From Chitinophagales bacterium (GTDB taxonomy: Bacteria > Bacteroidota > Bacteroidia > Chitinophagales > Chitinophagaceae), in assembly GCA_026936105.1 (NCBI GenBank), contig JAIXKI010000015.1, positions 75,498 to 139,497 on the forward strand: DNA of 64,000 nt. Reading direction: 5' to 3'. The position numbers and the translations under genes are program-made. Below the pieces are notes generated by a model. It was given only the letters and a program-made list of their open reading frames with translations, was not told the origin of the DNA and made no database searches. Shown here one piece after another: positions 44,736 to 53,027 of the stretch; the stretch's first letter is position 1, and the number at the start of each line of letters is the position of its first letter.

Positions 44736-45632
44736 ATGAACCGCCGCTCATTTCTTCAAAACACATCTTTTACTTTAGGCGCTCTTGCTTTAATAAAGAA
44801 AAGTTCACTGTCAGCTTGGTTTGATCCGTCCTGGAAGATCACCATGCTTAGAGATAATATCGGAGTATTCACCGAAAGAGGCGGTACCATAGCTTTCATG
44901 GTCCATAAAAAAGGAATCGTTGTGGTAGATGCACAATTTCCCGACACGTCTCAGCACCTGATAGAAGAATTGAAAAAAAGATCTGGGGAACCATTTACCA
45001 AACTGATCAACACGCATCATCACATGGACCATACTTCGGGAAATATCTCTTTCAAAGGCATCGTTAGCCATGTGCTGGCTCATGAAAATTCGCTGAAAAA
45101 TCAAAAGAGGGTGGCAGAAGCCCAAAAAGCAGAAGATAAGCAATTGTATCCTGATCAGACCTTTTCGGATACCTGGTGCGAAGAAATCGGTGGAGAAAAG
45201 ATCTGCCTTTATTATTTCGGAAGAGGCCATACAGATGGTGATGCCATGATCCATTTTCAGCATGCCGGTATAGTTCACATGGGCGACCTTATGTTTAACC
45301 GGCGCCATCCTTTTGTAGATCGCAGTGCAGGGGCCAGTATGAAAAGCTGGATAGAAGTATTGGATAAAGCAGTAAAAAAGTTCGGCAATAAAACACAATA
45401 TGTTTTTGGCCACGCTCAGGATGGCTATGACGTTACCGGCAATGCTGATGATCTGAAAAAATTCAGCGATTACCTGGGCCAGGTCTTACACTTTGCCGAA
45501 AGCGAGATCAAGGCAGGAAAAACTAAAGAAGAGTTTTTAAAAAATACTGCCATCCCGGGAAATACAGAATGGGCAGGCGAAGGTATTCAGCGGCCATTGC
45601 AGGCAGCATATGAGGAATTGACTTCGGAATAA
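44736..45632 (+). CDS. MBL-fold metallo-hydrolase with Tat-like signal
   Basis: A 298-residue metallo-beta-lactamase-fold protein. The N-terminus NRRSFLQNTSFTLGALALI looks like a twin-arginine signal. The zinc site is complete: NTHHHMDHTSG, the His of GRGHTDGDAMIHF, the Asp in HMGDLMFNRRHPF, and a final His in VFGHAQDGYD. Known relatives cover lactamases, quinoprotein relay proteins and other hydrolases; no function can be fixed. It follows the MFS gene by 46 bp, perhaps the same transcript. Confidence 0.85.
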   Translation: MNRRSFLQNTSFTLGALALIKKSSLSAWFDPSWKITMLRDNIGVFTERGGTIAFMVHKKGIVVVDAQFPDTSQHLIEELKKRSGEPFTKLINTHHHMDHTSGNISFKGIVSHVLAHENSLKNQKRVAEAQKAEDKQLYPDQTFSDTWCEEIGGEKICLYYFGRGHTDGDAMIHFQHAGIVHMGDLMFNRRHPFVDRSAGASMKSWIEVLDKAVKKFGNKTQYVFGHAQDGYDVTGNADDLKKFSDYLGQVLHFAESEIKAGKTKEEFLKNTAIPGNTEWAGEGIQRPLQAAYEELTSE

Positions 45633-45654
45633 TTCATTCAGCGGTAAAAAAGTT

Positions 45655-46122
45655 TCATAATCCCGAGGTCAGCCTCTTGTCAAAACTTATTCGCCGTTTA
45701 AAGATCACTTTCATCTTTTTCATATCCGGGTGCAATACGTTTACCAGGTAATTGTTTTCTTCAGGCATCAATACGCTGGGAACAGCTAATAACAAACTGC
45801 TTTTACTCTTCAGAAATTCATCTCCCAATCTTTTTGTGAGAGGCCTTGTATCAGGCGCATCCCATCCGGGAGATAGTTTATTTTTATCTATTACTTCAAT
45901 ACGGGTATTGCCGGGCAATGATAAAGTAATGAGTATATAAACCTTCTGATCCAGCATTTTCGCCGGCGTATGTGCCAATGTTTCCAATAATGCTAACGAT
46001 CGGTAAGAGGAAGTGTATAGCGCAAATAAGCCCTCGCTGTTCCACCTGCCTCCAAAAATTTTTGCCCCGTTGCCTGAAAGATCATCAGCAAATTTTTCCT
46101 GGGCAATACGGTATAGTTCCAT
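45655..46122 (-). CDS. RES-domain toxin of a type II toxin-antitoxin system
   Basis: A 155-residue RES protein. Active-site positions match characterised members in spacing: R26 (GGRWNSEG), Y36 (FALYTSS), E47 (LALLETLAH) and S116 (AVPSVLMP). RES toxins (Res, MbcT, ParT) modify or destroy essential cofactors or enzymes, NAD+ depletion being the best known. The gene is downstream of the Xre-MbcA-like antitoxin with a 3-bp gap on the same strand, the usual order. It appears intact. Confidence 0.92.
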   Translation of the reverse strand: MELYRIAQEKFADDLSGNGAKIFGGRWNSEGLFALYTSSYRSLALLETLAHTPAKMLDQKVYILITLSLPGNTRIEVIDKNKLSPGWDAPDTRPLTKRLGDEFLKSKSSLLLAVPSVLMPEENNYLVNVLHPDMKKMKVIFKRRISFDKRLTSGL

Positions 46123-46125
46123 ATA

Positions 46126-46632
46126 CTATGAATACACTCCCTGTTCTAACCTACCCAGTATTTTGGTAACCATCTGGATACCAAATGAAGTATCTAAAAA
46201 ATCAATTGGTGATTTATTGTCAAGGACGATCAGAGGGCTATGCAGCCACTCAATAAAACCTTGCCGGTTTCCAATTACTTCTATGCCTCTCTGTGCAAAA
46301 GCGGCGAGTTCAAGAACCTTTTCGGTTTTTAATGTATCCAGTAATTCTTCCTCGTCCTTACGTTGTATATTCCGGTGAGAAGTATGCAGCAAACTGCTCA
46401 TAGTTTCCATGGAAACACCCAGGTAAGCTGCCAGGGATTTCAGCGTGGATTTCTTTATGCCTTCCCTTGTAAGACTGATCAGGTCAAAATCCCCTGTGAT
46501 CATTTTTTTTATGCCTTTATTGCCTCCTAAGATCACTCTAAGAGATTCATATTGTATTGCTGCCTCCCCTGCTTTTGTTAGCGGCTCTTCGGTCCCATGA
46601 TAAGGTTTTGTTTTCCTGGATGTTCTTTTCAT
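46126..46632 (-). CDS. Xre-MbcA-ParS type antitoxin (DUF2384)
   Basis: A 168-residue protein from ATG 46632 (ATG 46650 possible, but it overlaps the promoter). A helix-turn-helix of Xre type is at about 50-85 (STLKSLAAYLGVSMETMSSL), and the C-terminal toxin-binding DUF2384 region at about 115-168 (RGIEVIGNRQGFIEWLHSPL, then DLLDTSFGIQMVTKILGRLE-like end). It neutralises the RES toxin downstream and should repress its own promoter through the inverted repeat at 46642-46680. The length fits Xre-MbcA antitoxins. Confidence 0.9.
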   Translation of the reverse strand: MKRTSRKTKPYHGTEEPLTKAGEAAIQYESLRVILGGNKGIKKMITGDFDLISLTREGIKKSTLKSLAAYLGVSMETMSSLLHTSHRNIQRKDEEELLDTLKTEKVLELAAFAQRGIEVIGNRQGFIEWLHSPLIVLDNKSPIDFLDTSFGIQMVTKILGRLEQGVYS

Positions 46633-46636
46633 GTTC

Positions 46637-46680
46637 CAAATATACGACATTTTGGTTAAAATATATCCTTTTTGTCGTAT
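46637..46680 (-). promoter_or_regulatory. Antitoxin-toxin promoter with paired inverted repeat
   Basis: ATACGACA (46642-46649) and TGTCGTAT (46673-46680) are exact reverse complements, centres 31 bp apart, about three helical turns. On the minus strand TATATTTG (46644-46637) is an exact -7 match overlapping one arm. This is what an autoregulated toxin-antitoxin promoter should look like. The distal arm sits at the very end of the YkgJ-type gene. Confidence 0.65.
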
Positions 46681-47177
46681 TAATTTTTTATTGCTTTTTC
46701 CAACACATAAAAAACAATCGGACAAAAAGTGGAGTTTTTCAAAGTCAATTGCAGGCGTTTGATAAAAACATCTTCATCTGTATATGGAAACCGGCGGCAA
46801 TCGGACGGACGTTGTTCGTAAATACTGCAACGATTATCAGCTCCCAGGAAAGGGCAAGGTTTTGCCTTCGCCACAAAATCGCCGTCTTCATCCACCACTA
46901 AGTATTTTTCAATGAATTCGCTCTCTCTCATTTTCAGATGCCTGCTTATCCTTTTTATATCAGGAGTTTTAAAACGGGGAGAATAATTTTTACAGCACCG
47001 GGCACATTCAAGGCAATCGATCCGGGAAAAAGCCTCTTCGTGCAAAGTTGGCAATTGTTTTAATACTTTATTCTTATCTGCCCTTTGAAGAAAGCGTTTG
47101 TATTCTTTTTGTCTTTCTGCAGATCTTTTTTCCCAATTGGAAGGTACACCCTTAATACGATTTATTTCCGGATCCAT
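46680..47177 (-). CDS. YkgJ-family cysteine-cluster protein
   Basis: A 165-residue protein from ATG 47177 (ATG 47195 is also possible). The Cys set is complete: RIDCLECARCCKNY, then KAKPCPFLGADNRCSIYEQR and PSDCRRFPY, which binds zinc or an Fe-S cluster in this family. Its biochemical role is not settled. The C-terminus VFYVLEKAIKN ends one base from the antitoxin promoter arm. It is upstream of the toxin-antitoxin genes, but has its own start region. Confidence 0.88.
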   Translation of the reverse strand: MDPEINRIKGVPSNWEKRSAERQKEYKRFLQRADKNKVLKQLPTLHEEAFSRIDCLECARCCKNYSPRFKTPDIKRISRHLKMRESEFIEKYLVVDEDGDFVAKAKPCPFLGADNRCSIYEQRPSDCRRFPYTDEDVFIKRLQLTLKNSTFCPIVFYVLEKAIKN

Positions 47178-47397
47178 GATCGAAATAGTGGGCAAATTTC
47201 AATAATATAGGCTAAACTCCTTATCAGAAAGTCTGTATATTTTTTATTTTCATAAGAAGACGGAATCGAAAAGAAGGTGAATTCGATAATAATCATTCAG
47301 CTTCAAAGATCCGGTTCTCAATATTTAAAAGTTTTCTACCCTTTGCTCACAATTTTCCACCTCCCTTTATTCCGGAAATTTTCTGCAATTCACTCCA

Positions 47398-47405
47398 TAA
47401 CTTTG
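47398..47405 (+). promoter_or_regulatory. -7 box TAACTTTG for gcvP
   Basis: An exact TAnnTTTG match 49 bp before the ATG at 47455. No glycine riboswitch-like structure is apparent in the short leader. Confidence 0.55.
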
Positions 47406-47454
47406 CGCAGATTTTTAAATAATAATCTGAAATAAATCATCGAAAAATATAATT

Positions 47455-50358
47455 ATGAATCTCTTTGAAGAACTACAACATGAATTCATTTCCCGTCATA
47501 TCGGTCCCGATGAAAAAGAGACCCGGGAAATGCTGAAGATCATTGGAGTTAAAGACCTGAACGAACTAATTGACCGGACCGTCCCCGCTTCTATACGGAT
47601 GCACGGATCACTGCAATTGCCCCCTGCGATGAGCGAAAGTGAATATCTGAAACATATAGAAAGTATTTCACAAAAAAATAAACTGTTCAAAAACTATATC
47701 GGGCAGGGGTATTATGGCACTATTGTACCTTCTGTGATTCTGAGAAATATTTTTGAAAATCCGGGATGGTACACCCAGTACACTCCTTATCAGGCAGAAA
47801 TTTCACAGGGAAGACTGGAAAGCCTACTGAATTTTCAAACAATGGTCAGCGACCTTACCGGCTTACCGATTGCCAATTCTTCTTTACTCGATGAAGCTAC
47901 TGCGGCTGCAGAAGCAATGACCATGTTCTTTAATATGCTGAATAAAGATCATGATCATATCAGCAGGCCGAAATTTTTTGTAGATAAAGAGATATTTCCT
48001 CAAACAATAGATGTACTGATAACAAGAGCCACACCGATCGGCATTGAGATCGTAACAGGAGAATATTATTCTGCTGAAATCAATTCTTCATATATCGGAG
48101 CCATAGTTCAATATCCAAATAACAAAGGATCCATCGAAGATTATCGCAGTTTCATCAATAGAGTTCACGAAGCAGGAGCTTACGTGGTTATGGCTACGGA
48201 CCTGCTCGCTTTGACACTGATCACTCCACCAGGTGAGTTAGGCGCTGACTGTGCTGTCGGTTCAGCACAACGGCTCGGCGTCCCTTTAGGATACGGAGGT
48301 CCACATGCCGCATTTTTCTCGGCCAAAGATGAATTCAAACGGCACATTCCCGGCCGTATCATCGGCGTAAGTATTGATGCACAGAACAACCGTGCCCTTC
48401 GCATGGCATTGCAGACAAGAGAACAACACATTAAAAGGGAAAAAGCCACTTCCAATATTTGTACAGCCCAGGCTTTGCTGGCAAACATGGCTGCTATGTA
48501 TGCAGTCTATCATGGGCCCAAAGGACTCAAAAACATTGCAACAAGAGTTGGTGTGCTGACTCAGACCGTAGCCGAAGCCATTGAATCAAGAGGATTTGAA
48601 CTTGTTTCCGAAAATTTCTTTGATACGATCACTGTCAAAGTAAATGACATCACACCTTTCAGGGAAAAAGCGGAAAGGCAAAACATCAACTTGCGTTATA
48701 TTGACAATAAACATATCGGAATCTCTCTGGATGAAACCACCCAGATCGAAGACCTTTTTGACCTGATCAATTGTTTCGAAAATGACACTGACCCTGTAGC
48801 CTTTGAGATCCATGAAGATGACGCATTGCGCCACATACCCCTTGCTCTAGCCCGCAATTCTGATTTTCTCCTTCATCCTGTTTTCAACTCTTATCACAGC
48901 GAGACAAAAATGATGCGCTACATCAAAATGCTGGAGAATAAAGATCTTTCATTGAACACTTCGATGATCTCTTTGGGGAGCTGCACCATGAAGCTGAATG
49001 CTGCCACAGAAATGATACCGCTGAGCTGGAGTCATTGGAGTAACATACACCCCTTTGCCCCTGCAGCACAGACAGAAGGATATCGTTATCTCATTGATGA
49101 GTTCAGCAACTACTTATGCAAGATCACCGCACTGGATGCGTGCAGCCTTCAGCCCAACAGCGGCGCACAGGGAGAATACACAGGATTACTTACCATCCGT
49201 GCCTTTCACAAGTCTAATGGTGAAGAGCATCGCAAGGTGATGCTGATACCCATATCTGCCCATGGAACTAATCCGGCAAGCGCTGTCATGGCCGGCATGA
49301 AGGTAGTGGTGGTGAAAGCATTGGAGAACGGCTATATTGATATTGATGACCTGAAGGTAAAAGCTTCGCAGTATGCAAATGAACTGGCCGGAATCATGAT
49401 CACTTACCCCAGCACTTACGGTATTTATGAAGAGACCGTGAAAGAGATCATTGACATCATCCATCAGAACGGAGGCCAGGTGTATATGGATGGCGCTAAT
49501 ATGAATGCACAGGTCGGATTGACCGCACCGGGATTGATAGGTGCTGATGTGTGCCATCTGAACCTGCATAAAACTTTTGCTATACCTCATGGAGGTGGCG
49601 GCCCGGGCATGGGTCCGATATGTGTGAAAAAACATCTGGCTAAATTCTTACCCGGGCATGTGAGCAATTCTAAGTTGCACGTTGCCGGAAACAATGAACC
49701 TGCATACAATGCAGTCTCTGCCGCTCCATTCGGTTCTGCTTCCATCATTCTGATCAGCTATGGTTATATCCGGATGCTGGGAAATGATGGACTGAAACTG
49801 GCAAGTGAATATGCCATTCTCAATGCAAACTATATGAGAGCAAGGCTGGATAACGATTTTGATATTCTTTACACCAACCGTCACAATGAGTGTGCTCATG
49901 AGTTCATTGTGGATCTGCGTCCTTTTAAGAAAGCAGCAGAAGTGGAAGCAGAGGATGTGGCAAAAAGATTGATTGATTATGGATTTCATGCTCCCACCAT
50001 GAGTTTTCCTGTGCCGGGAACCATTATGATCGAACCCACCGAAAGTGAAGACAAAGGGGAACTGGACCGTTTCTGTGATGCACTACTGAGTATTAAAAAA
50101 GAGATCAGTTCTGTTGAAGATGGTAAAATGGATAAGAAAGATAATGCTCTGAAAAATGCTCCTCACACTCAGGCTATGGTCACCCGTTCGCACTGGGATC
50201 ATCAATACAGCAGGGAAGTAGCCGCATTCCCCATTGACTATGTCCGGGAAAATAAATTCTGGCCGTCGGTAGCAAGGGTGAACAACACTTATGGTGACAG
50301 GAACCTGGTCTGCACCTGCGAACCGGTCAGCAGTTATATGGAGCATTCCGTTGGATAA
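47455..50358 (+). CDS. gcvP: Glycine dehydrogenase (aminomethyl-transferring), P-protein
   Basis: A 967-residue single-chain P-protein of the glycine cleavage system, decarboxylating glycine with PLP and passing the methylamine group to lipoyl GcvH. Both halves are present: the N-terminal region starts ISRHIGPDEKETREML and includes GYYGTIVPSVILRN; the C-terminal half has the PLP Lys706 in LNLHKTFAIPHGGGGPGMGP, SLGSCTMKLNA, and the end region with NNTYGDRNLVC. The gcvH and gcvT genes are not adjacent. It converges on the acid phosphatase gene with 4 bp between stops. Confidence 0.97.
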   Translation: MNLFEELQHEFISRHIGPDEKETREMLKIIGVKDLNELIDRTVPASIRMHGSLQLPPAMSESEYLKHIESISQKNKLFKNYIGQGYYGTIVPSVILRNIFENPGWYTQYTPYQAEISQGRLESLLNFQTMVSDLTGLPIANSSLLDEATAAAEAMTMFFNMLNKDHDHISRPKFFVDKEIFPQTIDVLITRATPIGIEIVTGEYYSAEINSSYIGAIVQYPNNKGSIEDYRSFINRVHEAGAYVVMATDLLALTLITPPGELGADCAVGSAQRLGVPLGYGGPHAAFFSAKDEFKRHIPGRIIGVSIDAQNNRALRMALQTREQHIKREKATSNICTAQALLANMAAMYAVYHGPKGLKNIATRVGVLTQTVAEAIESRGFELVSENFFDTITVKVNDITPFREKAERQNINLRYIDNKHIGISLDETTQIEDLFDLINCFENDTDPVAFEIHEDDALRHIPLALARNSDFLLHPVFNSYHSETKMMRYIKMLENKDLSLNTSMISLGSCTMKLNAATEMIPLSWSHWSNIHPFAPAAQTEGYRYLIDEFSNYLCKITALDACSLQPNSGAQGEYTGLLTIRAFHKSNGEEHRKVMLIPISAHGTNPASAVMAGMKVVVVKALENGYIDIDDLKVKASQYANELAGIMITYPSTYGIYEETVKEIIDIIHQNGGQVYMDGANMNAQVGLTAPGLIGADVCHLNLHKTFAIPHGGGGPGMGPICVKKHLAKFLPGHVSNSKLHVAGNNEPAYNAVSAAPFGSASIILISYGYIRMLGNDGLKLASEYAILNANYMRARLDNDFDILYTNRHNECAHEFIVDLRPFKKAAEVEAEDVAKRLIDYGFHAPTMSFPVPGTIMIEPTESEDKGELDRFCDALLSIKKEISSVEDGKMDKKDNALKNAPHTQAMVTRSHWDHQYSREVAAFPIDYVRENKFWPSVARVNNTYGDRNLVCTCEPVSSYMEHSVG

Positions 50359-50362
50359 ATCC

Positions 50363-51169
50363 TTAATAATTTTTCAGCCAGGTTTTCAATGTAGAATCCT
50401 GCTGCGCAGGTGTCAGCCGCTTGTAACGATATAAAGCATTTTCCCAATCACCATAAACAGGGTTCGGAAGTACTATAAATCTGCTTCCAAACAGAGCAGA
50501 TTCCTTTTGTACATTCTCCAGTCTCTGCTCCACTGTTTTAGCGTCCCACAAGGCAGAGAAGTCAGACAGATTATCGCCTATCAGTAAGATCACATCATGA
50601 TCCTTCATGATCTGTTGCCGGCGGGCCTCTTTACTGGAGACATCCTGTTTAAGGATCAGGTGTTCGTTGTCAGAATATGGGAAATTGAATTTTTCAAGAT
50701 TCTTCAGAGTGCCTTCTCTTTCTTTTTCTTCCCTGTTGGTCACATAAAAGATCTCCACTCCTTTTGATGCAACAAATTTGAAAAAAGTCAAAGCACCGGG
50801 TACCGTGTCAGCTATGGCAAGAGAAGTCCAGTGGGTCCATTCCACAGGGTCAAAACCCTTACCCAGTAATCCCTGGTGCACCTCCTCGGCGCTGTTGTCA
50901 AGCAAAGTTTCATCAATATCTGTAATAATGGCCCTTGGCCTGGAAGTTTCCATCATCAATGATTCATCCACCCTTTGCCTGGCAATATTATATGCCTGGA
51001 AACACAAAGCGCTGTATTCGGCAGCCCTCTGCATAAAAGCAACCGAAAACAATTTTCCTTCTATGGTAATATTTGAAACCGAACTTTGAGGGACAGCAAC
51101 TGCTTTTTGCGAGGTCTTGCAGGCAAAAAGAATCACGGTCGTTAGTAACAACAAGCTTATTTTTTTCAT
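50363..51169 (-). CDS. 5'-nucleotidase, lipoprotein e(P4)-type HAD acid phosphatase
   Basis: A 268-residue lipoprotein (signal about 1-17, VILFAC lipobox) of the class C acid phosphatase family. HAD motifs: I at AIITDIDETLLDN (DxDxT), II at FYVTNREEKEREGTL, III with the Lys in ILKQDVSS, and IV at LLIGDNLSDFSAL. It would remove phosphate from nucleotides or other esters outside the inner membrane. ATG 51169 is chosen because it starts the signal peptide; the frame extends 30 codons further without features. Confidence 0.92.
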   Translation of the reverse strand: MKKISLLLLTTVILFACKTSQKAVAVPQSSVSNITIEGKLFSVAFMQRAAEYSALCFQAYNIARQRVDESLMMETSRPRAIITDIDETLLDNSAEEVHQGLLGKGFDPVEWTHWTSLAIADTVPGALTFFKFVASKGVEIFYVTNREEKEREGTLKNLEKFNFPYSDNEHLILKQDVSSKEARRQQIMKDHDVILLIGDNLSDFSALWDAKTVEQRLENVQKESALFGSRFIVLPNPVYGDWENALYRYKRLTPAQQDSTLKTWLKNY

Positions 51170-51378
51170 ACACCCTGATTTGAACGGCAAACTTAATTTA
51201 TATCGTTTAAATGCAACTCCCTGCAAAAAAGAGGGTTTCTTTTTTTTGGAGGGTTCCACTCCGCTATTTCAGCGATATTTTCCATCTTTCATGACTCTGA
51301 TCAGTCAGGCACCGGTAGTGCATTCTTAACCATCATTCCTTATTTTATCTTAATTTCGGCCCAAAATTTTTTTCTCAC

Positions 51379-53019
51379 ATGGCTGAAGTGATCTTAATGC
51401 CCCGGCTGAGCGACACGATGACTGAAGGTGTTATTGCTGCATGGCATAAAAAGGTGGGCGATAATGTAAAAAAAGGCGATGTGCTCGCTGAAATAGAAAC
51501 GGATAAAGCCACACTGGAACTGGAGAGTTATAAAGAAGGCACGCTTTTATATTTAGGCACTGAAAAGGGCGGCAAATTGCAGGTAAACGATCTGCTGGCC
51601 ATTGTCGGAAACAAAGGAGAAGATGTTTCTTCACTGATAAAAGGCAAAGGAGAAATGATGAGCAGTAAAAAACAGGAAGCATCAAAAAAACAAACTGCAC
51701 CTCCGCAACAAACAACAACTGCGGTTATGGATATTTCCAAAATAGACGAGGTGGTGTTAATGCCCAGGCTGAGCGATACAATGACCGAAGGTGTGATCGC
51801 TTCATGGCATAAAAAAGTCGGAGACATGGTGAAAAAAGGAGATGTACTTGCAGAAATTGAAACCGATAAAGCCACGCTGGAACTGGAAAGTTATAAAACA
51901 GGAAAACTGTTATATGTAGGCGCAAACAACGGAGAGAAAATCGCAGTGAACGGATTGCTTTGCATTATCGGCGAAGAAGGAAAAGTGGATATCAATGCCA
52001 TAGTGAATGCCGCAAAAACAGGAACTCATTCAGTTCAGGCAGGTTTATCAACCCCGCCGTTGCAGGAAATACATCAAACAACATCCATTGTAGAACAATC
52101 TTCCGCAGGTGATCTGCAATCAGAATCTGAGAACGGAAGGCTTAAAGTTTCTCCTCTTGCAAAAAAACTGGCAAGAGAAAAAGGAATTGATCTCAGTAAA
52201 ATACACGGATCCGGTGATGGCGGCAGAATTATCAAAGCCGATATTGATAATTATAAAGGCGTAGTATCCGGAAGTCAGTTTACGGGAACAACAGCAACTG
52301 CTCCTGCATCAGTTCCTCAATTTGTAGCAACAGACAAAGAAGGATATACCGATATTCCAAACTCACAAATGCGTGGCGTAATCGCAAAAAGGCTTGCTGA
52401 AAGCAAATTCTCGGCTCCTCATTTCTACCTTACCATGGAGATCAACATGGATAATGCGATCACGGCACGGGCACAACTGAATGAGCTGAGCCCTGTAAAG
52501 ATCAGTTTCAATGACATGGTAGTAAAAGCCGTGGCTTTAGCGCTGCGTCAGCATCCTGCTGTGAATGCATCCTGGCTGGGCGATAAGATCAGGCGTTATC
52601 ATCACATTCATATCGGCATTGCAGTAGCCATTGAAGACGGGCTCATCGTTCCTGTCGTCCGTTTCGCAGACCAGAAAACACTTCCACAGATCGCTGCCGA
52701 AAGCAAAGAACTCAGTAGTAGGGCCAGGACAAAGAAATTACAACCCAATGAATTCACCGGCAACACTTTTACCATTTCCAATCTAGGCATGATGGACATT
52801 GATGAATTCACGGCCATCATCAATCCGCCGGACAGTTGCATCATGGCTGTAGGCAAGATTAAAGAAGTCGTTGTTAAAAAGCCGGATGGATTTGGTGTCA
52901 GCAATTTTATGAAGATCACTATGAGTTGCGATCACCGCAGTGTGGATGGAGCTACCGGAGCCGCTTTCCTTCAGACCTTTAAGAAATACCTGGAGAACCC
53001 CATTGCCATGTTACTCTAA
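51379..53019 (+). CDS. Dihydrolipoamide acetyltransferase, pyruvate dehydrogenase E2
   Basis: A 546-residue E2. Two nearly duplicate lipoyl domains (about 1-78 and 122-200) both carry the lipoylated Lys in ETDKATLELESY. A flexible linker leads to the E1/E3-binding domain (about 253-290; SPLAKKLAREKGIDLSKIHG, GDGGRI) and the catalytic acyltransferase domain (about 320-546), with His519 and Asp523 in DHRSVDG. It transfers acetyl from lipoamide to CoA. E1 genes are not beside it. Both lipoyl copies are closely alike at the DNA level, suggesting a recent duplication or conversion. Confidence 0.95.
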   Translation: MAEVILMPRLSDTMTEGVIAAWHKKVGDNVKKGDVLAEIETDKATLELESYKEGTLLYLGTEKGGKLQVNDLLAIVGNKGEDVSSLIKGKGEMMSSKKQEASKKQTAPPQQTTTAVMDISKIDEVVLMPRLSDTMTEGVIASWHKKVGDMVKKGDVLAEIETDKATLELESYKTGKLLYVGANNGEKIAVNGLLCIIGEEGKVDINAIVNAAKTGTHSVQAGLSTPPLQEIHQTTSIVEQSSAGDLQSESENGRLKVSPLAKKLAREKGIDLSKIHGSGDGGRIIKADIDNYKGVVSGSQFTGTTATAPASVPQFVATDKEGYTDIPNSQMRGVIAKRLAESKFSAPHFYLTMEINMDNAITARAQLNELSPVKISFNDMVVKAVALALRQHPAVNASWLGDKIRRYHHIHIGIAVAIEDGLIVPVVRFADQKTLPQIAAESKELSSRARTKKLQPNEFTGNTFTISNLGMMDIDEFTAIINPPDSCIMAVGKIKEVVVKKPDGFGVSNFMKITMSCDHRSVDGATGAAFLQTFKKYLENPIAMLL

Positions 53020-53027
53020 CGAAGTTG

